Positions 27,962 through 36,646 of a DNA stretch of 64,000 nucleotides are shown here, piece after piece. The position numbers and the translations under genes are program-made. Location of the stretch: positions 4,461,724-4,525,723 of the forward strand of contig NZ_CP135918.1 of assembly GCF_032393985.1 (NCBI RefSeq), written 5' to 3'. The stretch's first letter is position 1; every line of letters starts with the position of its first letter. The notes below the pieces were generated by a model. The model saw nothing but the letters and a program-made list of their open reading frames with translations. It was not told where the DNA came from and did no database searches. The DNA is from Fischerella sp. JS2 (lineage in GTDB: Bacteria; Cyanobacteriota; Cyanobacteriia; Cyanobacteriales; Nostocaceae).

Positions 27962-29383
27962 ATGGTTAGCCTACATGTTGCCACCATTACAGGTGAAGAA
28001 ACTGTTCTTGAGCAAGCAGCAGTGGAAGAATTGAAGACCAGCCTGCGCGGTGAGCTGCTCTGTCCCGATGATGCAGGCTATGACAACGCCCGCAAGGTCT
28101 ACAATGGCATGATTGACCGACGCCCCCAGCTAATAGCATGTTGTACCAACGTGGCGGATGTCATCAATGCTGTTAATTTTGCCCGTGAAAACAATCTGCT
28201 CCTAGCAGTTCGAGGCGGCGGCCACAATGGTGCAGGTTTGGGGATTTGCGATGACGGCTTGGTTATTGACCTCTCACCTATGATGGGGATTCGCGTTGAC
28301 CCTATAGCGCGTACAGTGCGAGTCGAAGGCGGCTGCACCTGGGGAGATGTGGATCATGCAACCCATGCATTCGGTCTGGCTGTACCCAGTGGGATCATCT
28401 CTACTACTGGCGTTGCTGGACTAACTTTAGGTGGTGGACACGGCTATCTGACCCGCAAGTACGGCTTAAGTATCGATAATCTGCTGGAAGCGGACGTAGT
28501 GCTGCCAGACGGGCGTTTTGTTACCGCTAATGCCCAAGAGAATGAGGATCTGTTTTGGGCGTTGCGTGGTGGTGGAGGTAACTTTGGTGTTGTCACCTCC
28601 TTTTTGTTCAAGGCACATCCCGTCAGTACAGTTTATGCTGGGCCGACGCTGTGGCATTTGGATCGGGCTGTTGAGATCATGCAGTGGTATCGAGAGTTCA
28701 GCATCAATGTGCAGGAAGATATGTATGGCTTCTTTGCCTTTCTGAACGTACCACCGGGGCCACCATTCCCGGAACACCTGCATACTAAGACAATGTGCGG
28801 CATTATTTGGTGCTACACCGGAGCATTGGAGAAAGTAGAGGAAGTGTTTCAACCCATCCGCAACTTTGCCCCAGCATTTGAACACATTGGTTCAATGCCC
28901 TATCCTGCTTTGCAGAGCATGTTTGATCCGTTGTTACCATCAGGGTTGCAGTGGTACTGGAAAGGCGATTTGATCAACCAGTTGAGCGATGAGGCGATCG
29001 CACTACACGTAAAATATGGTTCGCAACTGCCAAGCTTGCTATCAACCATGCATTTGTATCCGATTGATGGCGCAGCCAACCAAGTCAGCAATCAAGATAC
29101 AGCTTTCAGTTTCCGTGAGGCAAAGTGGTCAATGGTTATGGCTGGCATCGATCCAGATCCGGCTAATTGTGATCGCATTACTAGCTGGGCAAAGGAATAT
29201 TGGAATGCATTGCATCCCCATACCTGTGGTGGTGCGTACGTAAATTTCATGATGGAGGAGGGTCAAGAGCGCGTTCAGGCCACCTATCGTGACAATTACA
29301 AGCGTCTAGTTGCAATTAAGAATAAGTACGATCCAACCAACCTGTTCCGCGTCAATCAAAACATCAAGCCAGTCACGGCTTAG
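27962..29383 (+). CDS. FAD-linked oxidase, berberine-bridge-enzyme type
   Basis: A protein of 473 residues. AGGAG (27951-27955) precedes the ATG. The N-terminal PCMH-type FAD domain shows AVRGGGHNGAGLGICDDG, where His 88 is the expected 8-alpha-histidyl FAD attachment, VEGGCTWGDVDHAT, and TLGGGHGYLTRKYGLSIDNL. At the position of the second covalent link (6-S-cysteinyl in plant BBE) this protein has Ile 146, so it should be monocovalent like 6-hydroxynicotine oxidase. ALRGGGGNFGVVTSF follows, and the C-terminal BBE motif ends YDPTNLFRVNQNI. It oxidises an unknown hydroxyl- or amine-bearing small molecule with O2. Coupled to the gene 20 bp upstream. Confidence 0.93.
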   Translation: MVSLHVATITGEETVLEQAAVEELKTSLRGELLCPDDAGYDNARKVYNGMIDRRPQLIACCTNVADVINAVNFARENNLLLAVRGGGHNGAGLGICDDGLVIDLSPMMGIRVDPIARTVRVEGGCTWGDVDHATHAFGLAVPSGIISTTGVAGLTLGGGHGYLTRKYGLSIDNLLEADVVLPDGRFVTANAQENEDLFWALRGGGGNFGVVTSFLFKAHPVSTVYAGPTLWHLDRAVEIMQWYREFSINVQEDMYGFFAFLNVPPGPPFPEHLHTKTMCGIIWCYTGALEKVEEVFQPIRNFAPAFEHIGSMPYPALQSMFDPLLPSGLQWYWKGDLINQLSDEAIALHVKYGSQLPSLLSTMHLYPIDGAANQVSNQDTAFSFREAKWSMVMAGIDPDPANCDRITSWAKEYWNALHPHTCGGAYVNFMMEEGQERVQATYRDNYKRLVAIKNKYDPTNLFRVNQNIKPVTA

Positions 29384-29807
29384 TACGGGTTTGCATTAAA
29401 TGTAAAGGAGTGCAGAGTTTGGTTAGAGTAATTTTTGCACTCTTGTGGAGCAAGGGTAAAGGGTTGTCTCATGCCTTTAACCTTGTTCCCTTAACTTTTT
29501 CAAAGTATTTGTTTCAGGTATAATTATTGCGAGCAAAAATGTAGAAAGTAAACTATCAAGTGTTTCTTCAACTGCCAAACTTGCTATAGGACTTATACCG
29601 AGTTGCATTCTATAGATATTACCTCACCCTGCCTTTGGTTCCCCTCTGGTGAACTCGCAACAGAGGGGATGGGGTAAGGTTTTTAAACACAACTTGGTAT
29701 CATATTTGATTTTTGAAAAAAATCAATACACCTCTAACTTCTTTGTTGCCTGTTGCCTGTTGCCTCCTTCACAAGTATGTTCAGTAATCAAATGGGATTC
29801 CTATATT
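29384..29807. other. Spacer with inverted repeats
   Basis: No gene seen. GAGTGCA (29408-29414) pairs with TGCACTC (29436-29442), a possible weak terminator of the upstream pair but without a clear T-run. CCCCTCTG (29641-29648) pairs with CAGAGGGG (29661-29668), part of a dispersed CCCTCACCC-type repeat. GTTGCCTGTTGCCTGTTGCC satellite lies at about 29743-29764. Confidence 0.65.
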
Positions 29808-31505
29808 GTGGTTTTGCACACACTTTCAGACTTTATTGACTGCAATCACGCTGTCAGTAACTCGTCTCCCAGCTATTACTATCAAGGGCATTGTCCGCAA
29901 ACTGGTGAACTACTGAAACTTCCCCGCACCCCTTTAGTAGAAGCGATCGCCTATCATCTCATGCAGCAACTCGCTAGCGATGAGCTTTATTCCCGTGAAG
30001 GCAAGATGTACGGGATATTACTAGTAGAATTACCAAGTGGCGAACAACGGATACTTAAAGCTTTCTCTGGTTTACTAAATGGTTGCAGTGTGCTTGAGGG
30101 TTGGGTTCCACCAATTCCCGGACGAGATGAAGTTGCTTTAGATGAAGCCCGGACATTGGCTGAGTTAGACGCCATCAAGCAGGAACTGATTACCCTCAAG
30201 CAACTTCCCGAACGCCAACAGTATGCAACTTTGTCTCGTGAGTTTGAATTGGGTCTGCAACAAATCAGCGATCGCCACCAAGATCGCAAACGGCAACGCC
30301 ACACCCAACGTCAGGTACTCTCTGAAACCCTAACAGCAGAAGCACTGACAACAGCCCTAGAACAACTTGAGGAAGAAAGTCGTCGAGATGGCATTGAGCG
30401 ACGACAACTCAAACGCCGACGGGATGAAGTATTACAGCCATTTAAGCAAATAATTGACAATGCAGATATACGGATGCAGGAACTGAGACAACGGCGAAAA
30501 GAACTATCCCGCCAACTCCAAGCACAGATGCACGCTGCTTACTCCCTAATGAACTTTTTCGGACAGTCGCGATCGCTACAACAACTTATGCCAGAAGGTT
30601 TACCCACTGGTACTGGTGAGTGTTGCGCCCCTAAGCTACTCCATTATGCAGCAACGCATAATTTAAAACCATTGGCAATAGCAGAGTTTTGGTGGGGGCC
30701 ATCCTCTAATAATCAAGATAAAATTCCAGGAGAATTCTACGGAGCCTGTGTAGAACGTTGTCAGCCATTGATGGGGTTTTTGCTGTCGGGATTGGAACCT
30801 AACCCCCCAGATTCCTTCCCTCGTAGGGAAGGGGGAGTAAGAAGCCTCACACCTTATAGTAGAGGGGTTTGGGGAGAGGTTCCGATTCTCTATGAGGACG
30901 AATGGCTAATTGTTGTTAACAAACCCCCAGGATTACTATCAGTACCTGGTCGTTATCGCGACACTCAAGACAGTGTTCTCAGTCGGTTACGCCATCTTTT
31001 ACCAGATGGAATGGCACTTACTGCTGTACATCGCTTAGATCAACAAACCTCTGGCATTCTTTTGTTAGCTCGCGATCGCCAAACCTATAGCCAACTCAGC
31101 CAGCAGTTTCAGCAACAGCAGGTTTGCAAGATTTATGAAGCAGTGCTTTCTGGTACTGTAACCATTAATCAAGGTGTAATTGACTTGCCATTATGGGGAG
31201 ATCCCCAGAATCGCCCCTATCAAAAAGTAAATTGGCAGTACGGAAAACCTAGCCTGACTAAGTTTCAAATTATTGGTAAACAAGAAAACTACACTCGTAT
31301 AGAATTTATACCACTAACCGGACGCACTCATCAGTTGCGAGTTCATGCTGCTGATCCCCAAGGACTTGGGGTGGCAATTTTAGGCGATCGCCTTTATGGA
31401 TGTTGTGCAGGCGCAAGTCGCTTACATCTGCACGCCAGGGAATTGAGTTTTGAACATCCACAGTTAGGAGAAAGACTGCATTTACACACGCAAACACCAT
31501 TTTAA
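29808..31505 (+). CDS. RluA-family pseudouridine synthase with long N-terminal extension
   Basis: About 565 residues from GTG 29808 (TTG 29814 equally possible; the frame is open back to 29649 but that part is repeat DNA). The N-terminal extension (about 1-330) has YYYQGHCPQTGE, LPRTPLVEAIAYHLMQQL and a long charged coiled coil (about 120-260, RRDGIERRQLKRRRDEVLQP), a layout I associate with cyanobacterial members. The C-terminal catalytic domain has ILYEDEWLIVVNKPPGLLSV, HRLDQQTSGILLLAR with the catalytic Asp, and LTGRTHQLRVH. It isomerises uridine in rRNA or tRNA; the target is unknown. About 27 residues (PDSFPRREGGVRSLTPYSRG and so on) between the two parts are encoded by a dispersed hairpin repeat inserted in frame. 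Confidence 0.9.
   Translation: MVLHTLSDFIDCNHAVSNSSPSYYYQGHCPQTGELLKLPRTPLVEAIAYHLMQQLASDELYSREGKMYGILLVELPSGEQRILKAFSGLLNGCSVLEGWVPPIPGRDEVALDEARTLAELDAIKQELITLKQLPERQQYATLSREFELGLQQISDRHQDRKRQRHTQRQVLSETLTAEALTTALEQLEEESRRDGIERRQLKRRRDEVLQPFKQIIDNADIRMQELRQRRKELSRQLQAQMHAAYSLMNFFGQSRSLQQLMPEGLPTGTGECCAPKLLHYAATHNLKPLAIAEFWWGPSSNNQDKIPGEFYGACVERCQPLMGFLLSGLEPNPPDSFPRREGGVRSLTPYSRGVWGEVPILYEDEWLIVVNKPPGLLSVPGRYRDTQDSVLSRLRHLLPDGMALTAVHRLDQQTSGILLLARDRQTYSQLSQQFQQQQVCKIYEAVLSGTVTINQGVIDLPLWGDPQNRPYQKVNWQYGKPSLTKFQIIGKQENYTRIEFIPLTGRTHQLRVHAADPQGLGVAILGDRLYGCCAGASRLHLHARELSFEHPQLGERLHLHTQTPF
30814..30832. repeat. Dispersed hairpin repeat inside a coding frame
   Basis: CCTTCCCT-CGT-AGGGAAGG is a perfect 8-bp stem. 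It belongs to a stretch of about 80 bp (30800-30880) whose flanks (AACCCCCCAGATT, AGAGGGGTTTGGGGAGAGG) resemble intergenic cyanobacterial repeats. It is translated within the RluA-family gene without breaking the frame. Confidence 0.8.
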
Positions 31506-31595
31506 TAAGACAGACGGCAGAAGGCATAAGGAATAAAGATTTTCATCGTTGGTGCTGCACTAAAAGTTCATCACCCACTACAAAACAATTTTCTT

Positions 31596-31659
31596 CTTAG
31601 TGTCTTAGTGTCTTTGTGGTGAAAAAGATAGATTATTTTTGAAACACTAAGACACTAAG
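31596..31659. terminator. Inverted repeat between convergent genes, possible bidirectional terminator
   Basis: CTTAGTGTCTTAGTGT (31596-31611) pairs with ACACTAAGACACTAAG (31644-31659) across a loop of about 32 bases. It lies midway between the + strand RluA-family gene (ends 31505) and the - strand GT4 gene (ends 31679), the expected site of a shared terminator. The arms are also 7-bp satellite units, so the pairing may be incidental. Confidence 0.45.
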
Positions 31660-31678
31660 ACACCAAAAATTTTATCTA

Positions 31679-32866
31679 TTACCAGACTATGAGCGATCGC
31701 TCATGCACCACTCGCTGATATACTTCTTCTGTTTGTTTGCCTAATTTCGGCCAGCTAAAGCGTCGTTCCAAATCTTCATAAGCGTTATCAATCAGCCATT
31801 GGCGATAACCTGGATTTTTCAGAACTTCCAAAATCCCCCACGCCAAAGAATCTGGGTTATTGGTATAGGTGACAATGCCTGTTTTCGTATGTTGCACTAC
31901 TTCTGGAAAACCACCTGTATCAGATACTACTACGGGAACACGAGACGCAAAGCTTTCTAAGGCAACAATTCCAAAGGGTTCATAAAGGCTAGGAAAAACC
32001 GCACAGTCGGCAATAGTTTGAAATTTATCTAAGTATTCATCAGATATAAAGCCGGTAAAATAACATTTATGCCAAATTCCCATGTCCCAAGCTTGTTTTT
32101 TGAGATGATCAGTGTTGCCACCACCGATGATCACAAACTTAACGTAACCTCCCATTTCTTGGAGTACTTTGGGAGCAGCTGCTAAGAGCAAAGAAACACC
32201 TTTTTCGTAGGTCATGCGACCCACATAGTAAACGATTTTTTCGCCATCTTCAGCAAATTGACGACGAAAGTCTAGGGCGTGAAAGTCTTCGTGATGGCGT
32301 TTTTTTTCTGGACGAATACCGTTATAAATAACGTCAATTTTATCCCAAGGACTGTGTAAGGCTCGTTCTACTTCTCGACGCATGTAGTCGGTGCAGACAA
32401 TAATTCGCCAAGCGTTGTAGGCTAATAGTTCTTCTTTCCCACTAATATAACGTTGAGTGTCACTATAAATACCGTTATAGCGTCCATATTCGGTAGCGTG
32501 GATCGTAGCAATTAGGGGAACTTTAAAGGTATGCTTGAGAGCGATCGCCGCATCTGCAACTAACCAATCATGAGCATGGATGATATCAAAGGGGCCTTCC
32601 TCAGCGATCAATTTTCCCCCATGACTGCCCATGCTTTCATTCATGTTTACTACCCAGTGGAAAAAGTCGTTACCACTGGCTACAGGAATGCGATGCACAC
32701 GCACCCCGTCCACGACTTCATACATAGGTGCATGACCAAATTCAGGCGTAATTAGATGAACTTCATGCCCTAAATTGGCGATTTCCGGGTAAAGTTCTGA
32801 GACATGGCGCGCAATTCCTCCAACAATACGGGGCGGAAATTCCCAACTCAGCACTAATATTTTCAT
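31679..32866 (-). CDS. GT4-family glycosyltransferase
   Basis: A protein of 395 residues. ATG at 32866 gives the classic start MKILVLSWEFPPRIVGGIARHV; TTG 32875 is also in frame. The layout is like glycogen-synthase-type GT4s: FPPRIVGGIARH (glycine loop), DIIHAHDWLVADAA, IVYYVGRMTYEKGVSLLL, and PSLYEPFGIVALESFASRVPVV (E-x7-E), VVSDTGGFPEVVQ. It is likely a retaining transferase using UDP- or ADP-sugar; such proteins in cyanobacteria are often annotated loosely as glycogen synthase relatives, but the catalytic GT5 N-terminal KTGGLADV motif is absent, so I keep it as GT4. A stand-alone gene, convergent with the RluA-family gene. Confidence 0.9.
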   Translation of the reverse strand: MKILVLSWEFPPRIVGGIARHVSELYPEIANLGHEVHLITPEFGHAPMYEVVDGVRVHRIPVASGNDFFHWVVNMNESMGSHGGKLIAEEGPFDIIHAHDWLVADAAIALKHTFKVPLIATIHATEYGRYNGIYSDTQRYISGKEELLAYNAWRIIVCTDYMRREVERALHSPWDKIDVIYNGIRPEKKRHHEDFHALDFRRQFAEDGEKIVYYVGRMTYEKGVSLLLAAAPKVLQEMGGYVKFVIIGGGNTDHLKKQAWDMGIWHKCYFTGFISDEYLDKFQTIADCAVFPSLYEPFGIVALESFASRVPVVVSDTGGFPEVVQHTKTGIVTYTNNPDSLAWGILEVLKNPGYRQWLIDNAYEDLERRFSWPKLGKQTEEVYQRVVHERSLIVW

Positions 32867-32928
32867 TCGATGCAATCCCCCAAGCCTTTAGATTTATCTA
32901 AAATTTGTCATTTGTTATTGGTTAGTAG

Positions 32929-33080
32929 TTAGTGGTGAGTAGTTAGTAGTTAGTGGGTAGAGACGCGAGGAACATCGCGTCTGTACATTAGTAGTTAGTA
33001 GTTAGTAGTTAGTAGTTAGTTCTTATTCCTCTACTCCCCATCACCCCTACCCTACGGGAAGCCGCTTGCGCGTCTACACC
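32929..33080. repeat. Heptameric TAGTTAG satellite with embedded hairpin and dispersed core
   Basis: Repeated GTAGTTA units (32929-33018) surround a hairpin AGACGCGA-GGAACA-TCGCGTCT (32961-32982). Next comes a dispersed core CTACGGGAAGCCGCTTGCGC (33053 onward) ending in GTCTACACCC and flanked by CACCCCTAC/ACCCCATC satellite. An inverted, longer copy of the hairpin is at 36518-36547. Confidence 0.8.
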
Positions 33081-33109
33081 CCATCACCCCATCACCCTTG
33101 TCCTCCTTC

Positions 33110-34756
33110 CTATCCCCTATCCCCTTCTGCTAACTCTTGCCGGAATTGTAACCAAGCTGCTTTTGCTTGTGTGTCCGAACTGGCAGCTTTTTTTAATAAA
33201 ATGACGCCATCTTCAAAGCCTATGATTCCATATTCGCCATTATTGGTGAGCTGGTCAATCAGTGGGACTAAATCTTTTAATAAACTGCGATCGCTTTTAA
33301 ATGCAGCTTGATATTTCTGTAATTGCCAAAGATCAGCGATCGCATAATCTACTTTGATAACTTCTTGGGCATCATTACGTAGTTGCAAGCCAGGAAAACG
33401 CAAGATTTCCCGTCGGCTAGAAAGATGGGGAACTATATAAGTAGTTGCAGATACACTAGCATCTGGAGGAATTTGTGCCAGCAAAGGAAGCATCTGATTT
33501 ACATGTTGCCATTGTTGTAGTGCAGACACATATACTAATGGTTTTACGGAATCGGGGATCAAAAAGTAAAAAGTGCGATTTGGGTTAGATGTGAGGCTAA
33601 AAAACAGAGATAGACATATACAACCTATCCACAAGCGGCGAAATGAAAGTTTAAATTTTTGTTGATGCTGCGACCACCAGAGAATAGACCCGTAAAATAA
33701 TCCTGGGACGACGGTTAAAGCATAGCGGATTGTAATAGAAAGAACAGATTCACCCTTGCTAATAAATAATTGTAATAATGGAAAACCAGCTATCATCCAA
33801 GAACCAGGAGCAATAGCAGGCACAAATGCTAAGGGCAACCATTGACCTAGCAAATACTTAATAGTTCTGTCTATAGGTGTGACTAATTCGACTAATAACT
33901 GCACAGGGTTGCTAACCATGCCACGAATAATGTCCAAAGTCGAACCTTCATCACCATCAATATATTGTCCAAATCGTTCGATCGCAAATCGGCGCGAAGC
34001 ATCCTCAGAAAACAGGGGCATAATTTTATTAGTCAGCACCAATATATAGCCAAAACTGAGGATACACACAGCAACGCCAGCACGGGGAAAGCGTTGACTC
34101 AAAATCATGTAAACTCCTACCCCAAATAATCCTATACCTGCATCTTCCCGTACAGCTAAAATCAAAACTGCCATCAACCAAAATAACCACCACCAGCGTT
34201 TTTCCATTGCTAGCAGCAGTGTAAATACAAACAAGGGAATCTGGCAAATGTCGTGAAAGTTACTGAGAGTCGGTCCGATCACCGCATTAGCACTGTAAAA
34301 ACTGGCGGTAATCATGACTGCTAATAATGGTTGGAGATATTGCCTAGCCAGTACGTACAACACCAAACCCGCCGCCGTGATCAGTGTAACTTGCAAAACA
34401 GTTAAAGTGGCGGGAGAGGGAAATAAGGCGTAGATGGGTAGCCACAGTAATAACGCCGGTGTAAAGTGTTGACCGAGTCGATGGTAATATACTGTGGGAA
34501 CTTCGCCAGCGTGAACTACATTAGTGGAAAGACTGGAAGAAAGAGAGCTTTGAAAAAATTGACCATGCAGATTATTCCAAAAAACTTGGTTGAAAATGCC
34601 TTGGTCGAAGGAAGCGTAAAAAGTATAGTAGCGGTGCAGGGTAAATAACAAACACAGGAAAAAAAAGATTCCTGCCAACAGCAAGACAGTCTTGCTGGCA
34701 TTACCTGCCTTTAACTTAAATATTTTTGGCAGCTTTTCTTGCATTTTTGACAACAT
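33110..34756 (-). CDS. DUF2079 multi-pass membrane protein
   Basis: A protein of 548 residues from ATG 34756. About ten membrane spans lie between residues 22 and 390, and the last 150 residues are soluble. The DUF2079 hallmark is clear: FYASFDQGIFNQVFW, GQHFTPALLLWLPIYALFP, LTVLQVTLITAAG, and NFHDICQIPLFVFTLL. The family resembles GT-C polyprenyl-phosphate-dependent glycosyltransferases/PMT-like proteins, with an acidic residue (Asp in SFDQG) in the first external loop. The function is unproven; a role in adding sugars outside the membrane is an inference. It is upstream of the GT4 gene at 31679 on the same strand, separated by a satellite-filled gap of about 240 bp. Confidence 0.9.
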   Translation of the reverse strand: MLSKMQEKLPKIFKLKAGNASKTVLLLAGIFFFLCLLFTLHRYYTFYASFDQGIFNQVFWNNLHGQFFQSSLSSSLSTNVVHAGEVPTVYYHRLGQHFTPALLLWLPIYALFPSPATLTVLQVTLITAAGLVLYVLARQYLQPLLAVMITASFYSANAVIGPTLSNFHDICQIPLFVFTLLLAMEKRWWWLFWLMAVLILAVREDAGIGLFGVGVYMILSQRFPRAGVAVCILSFGYILVLTNKIMPLFSEDASRRFAIERFGQYIDGDEGSTLDIIRGMVSNPVQLLVELVTPIDRTIKYLLGQWLPLAFVPAIAPGSWMIAGFPLLQLFISKGESVLSITIRYALTVVPGLFYGSILWWSQHQQKFKLSFRRLWIGCICLSLFFSLTSNPNRTFYFLIPDSVKPLVYVSALQQWQHVNQMLPLLAQIPPDASVSATTYIVPHLSSRREILRFPGLQLRNDAQEVIKVDYAIADLWQLQKYQAAFKSDRSLLKDLVPLIDQLTNNGEYGIIGFEDGVILLKKAASSDTQAKAAWLQFRQELAEGDRG

Positions 34757-34851
34757 CAACGATAAAGGCTTCCTGTAAGCTTTATGGCGATCGCATTAAA
34801 AAAGAATACAAGATAAAGGAGCAAAAAACACCCTTCACCCTTCACCCTACT

Positions 34852-34880
34852 CTACGAGAAGCCTATGAGCGCGTCTACAC
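34852..34880. repeat. Dispersed core repeat inside ACCCTTC satellite
   Basis: CTACGAGAAGCCTATGAGCG and then CGTCTACAC, flanked on both sides by CACCCTTCACCC units. This is one of at least nine copies of this core in the window (see findings). Confidence 0.8.
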
Positions 34881-34961
34881 CCTTCACCCTTCCCGTTAAT
34901 CCTTCATTTTTCACACTTTATTAGAGAATATAGACAAGTCCTCATTGTTCCTATCTGCCAA

Positions 34962-36356
34962 ATGCCTATTTTGCTTGTAGATGTGCAAAATTTACTTTCT
35001 GACTTACTGAAGCGCTATTCATCTAAGGTGGATTATTTAATGATTCGCCTAGAAGAAGCTGAAGGTACAGATATATTGTTGCGTGGCGACAAAGTAGAAA
35101 CTCTCAGCGAGGCTATTTCTATTGGTGGACATATTCGTGCTGCTTATAGGGGTGGATGGGGGTTCAGCAGTTTTAACCGCTTGACAACAATTGCTGAACG
35201 TATCGAAGAAGCAATTGCTGCTGCGAGGATGGTTGGTGATGAAGAAACTATACTTGCTCCGATTGAACCAGTGCAAGCAGTTTGTCAATTACCCTTGACA
35301 GGTACTGATCCCCGGCATATTTCCTTGACTCGTAAAAAACAATTGTGCGATCGCTATTGTGATCTCCTTAAAAGTGTAGACCATCGCATCACTACCACAT
35401 CTGTACGCTACAGTGATACCAGTCAAAGAGTAATTGTTGCTACCAGTGAAGGTACTTTTATCGAACAGTCTTGGGTAGATATAGAAATGCGCTTTGCTGC
35501 GACTGCTAGAGATGGTGATACTGTACAAACTGGTAGAGAAACCACCGGTTCCCGCCAAGCTTTTGAAGATTTAATCAACTTAGACACACAAGTCAAAAGC
35601 GCCGCCGAAAGGGCAGTAGCAGCTTTAACTTTGCCATCAGTTAAAGGTAATACCTACACTGTAGTTATTGATCCGATTCTCACTGGTTTATTTGTTCACG
35701 AAGCCTTCGGACATCTGTCGGAAGCGGATATGGCTTACGAAAACCCAGATTTGTTAGAGGTGATGACCTTTGGACGCAGGTTTGGCCCGGAAGAATTGCA
35801 AATTTTTGATGGTGCAGCCCCAAGTGGACATCGTGGTAGTTATTTTTATGATGATGAAGGTACACCTGCGACAACTACGCAGTTGATTCAAGATGGAATT
35901 TTGGTAGGAAGATTGCATTCTCGTGAAACCGCAGGTAAGTTAGGGGAAGCAGCAACAGGCAACGCTAGGTGTCTTAATTATTACTATGCCCCAATTGTTC
36001 GCATGACCAATACATGGATAGAGAGAGGTAAAACACCTGTGGCTGATTTATTTAGTGGTATTAAAGAAGGAGTTTATGCTCGTAACTGGTTGGGTGGAAT
36101 GACCAATGGGGAAATGTTCACCTTTAGCGCAGGGGAAGCTTGGATGATTAGAAATGGGAAAATAGCCGAACCAGTCAAAGATGTAACTCTCTCAGGAAAC
36201 GTTTTTCAAACCCTAGCAGATATAGAAGCAATTGGTGACGACTTTTACTGGGACGAGTCTGGTGGTTGTGGTAAAGGCGCACAAAATGGTTTAGCTGTAG
36301 GTTGTGGCGGGCCAAGTCTGCGGATACGCGATGTGGTTGTGGGGGGAGAGGCGTGA
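34962..36356 (+). CDS. tldD: TldD-family metalloprotease
   Basis: A protein of 464 residues, typical for TldD. The HExxxH zinc motif is HEAFGH at 246-251 in LFVHEAFGHLSEADMAYEN, the mark of the TldD (active) subunit rather than TldE. Other family segments: VDYLMIRLEEAEGTDI at the N-terminus, GFSSFNRLTTIAERIEEAI, and GCGKGAQNGLAVGCGGPSLRI at the C-terminus. It would pair with TldE to degrade unfolded peptides or process modified peptides. No tldE is visible within the window. No strong ribosome binding site is seen before the ATG; the upstream region is satellite. Confidence 0.94.
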   Translation: MPILLVDVQNLLSDLLKRYSSKVDYLMIRLEEAEGTDILLRGDKVETLSEAISIGGHIRAAYRGGWGFSSFNRLTTIAERIEEAIAAARMVGDEETILAPIEPVQAVCQLPLTGTDPRHISLTRKKQLCDRYCDLLKSVDHRITTTSVRYSDTSQRVIVATSEGTFIEQSWVDIEMRFAATARDGDTVQTGRETTGSRQAFEDLINLDTQVKSAAERAVAALTLPSVKGNTYTVVIDPILTGLFVHEAFGHLSEADMAYENPDLLEVMTFGRRFGPEELQIFDGAAPSGHRGSYFYDDEGTPATTTQLIQDGILVGRLHSRETAGKLGEAATGNARCLNYYYAPIVRMTNTWIERGKTPVADLFSGIKEGVYARNWLGGMTNGEMFTFSAGEAWMIRNGKIAEPVKDVTLSGNVFQTLADIEAIGDDFYWDESGGCGKGAQNGLAVGCGGPSLRIRDVVVGGEA

Positions 36357-36359
36357 GTG

Positions 36360-36646
36360 ATAGGGATTGGACAGACAAGGGGGACAAGGGGGCGGAGGGG
36401 AACAAGGGAGAGTATGAGGAGTATGAGGAGTATGAGGAGTGTGGGAAGTGTGTAGACACGCTTATAGGCTTAAGGTAAGGGTGGAGTGTGAGGAATAACC
36501 AAATACTAACCACTAATGTACAGACGCGATGTTCCTCGCGTCTGTACCCACTAACTACTAACCAATGACAAATGACCAATGACAAATGACGACCCCAACT
36601 AGCTAAATTTGCATATCTCTAGGGGAGAACAGGTGAGGGTTTTTTA
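36360..36646. repeat. Satellite-rich spacer: 9-bp tandem, dispersed core, 12-bp perfect hairpin
   Basis: GACAAGGGG units (36372-36408), three perfect copies of GTATGAGGA (36412-36438), dispersed core TGTAGACACGCTTATAGGCT (36451-36470), then a perfect hairpin GTACAGACGCGA-TGTTCC-TCGCGTCTGTAC (36518-36547). The hairpin is the inverted, fuller version of 32961-32982. No gene. Confidence 0.85.

Noticed and set aside
28466..28885. 139-codon minus-strand frame
   Set aside because: Shadow of the FAD oxidase gene; no family features.
36175..36585. 136-codon minus-strand frame over the end of tldD and the satellite
   Set aside because: Mostly translated satellite (SSYSSYSSYS) and antisense tldD.
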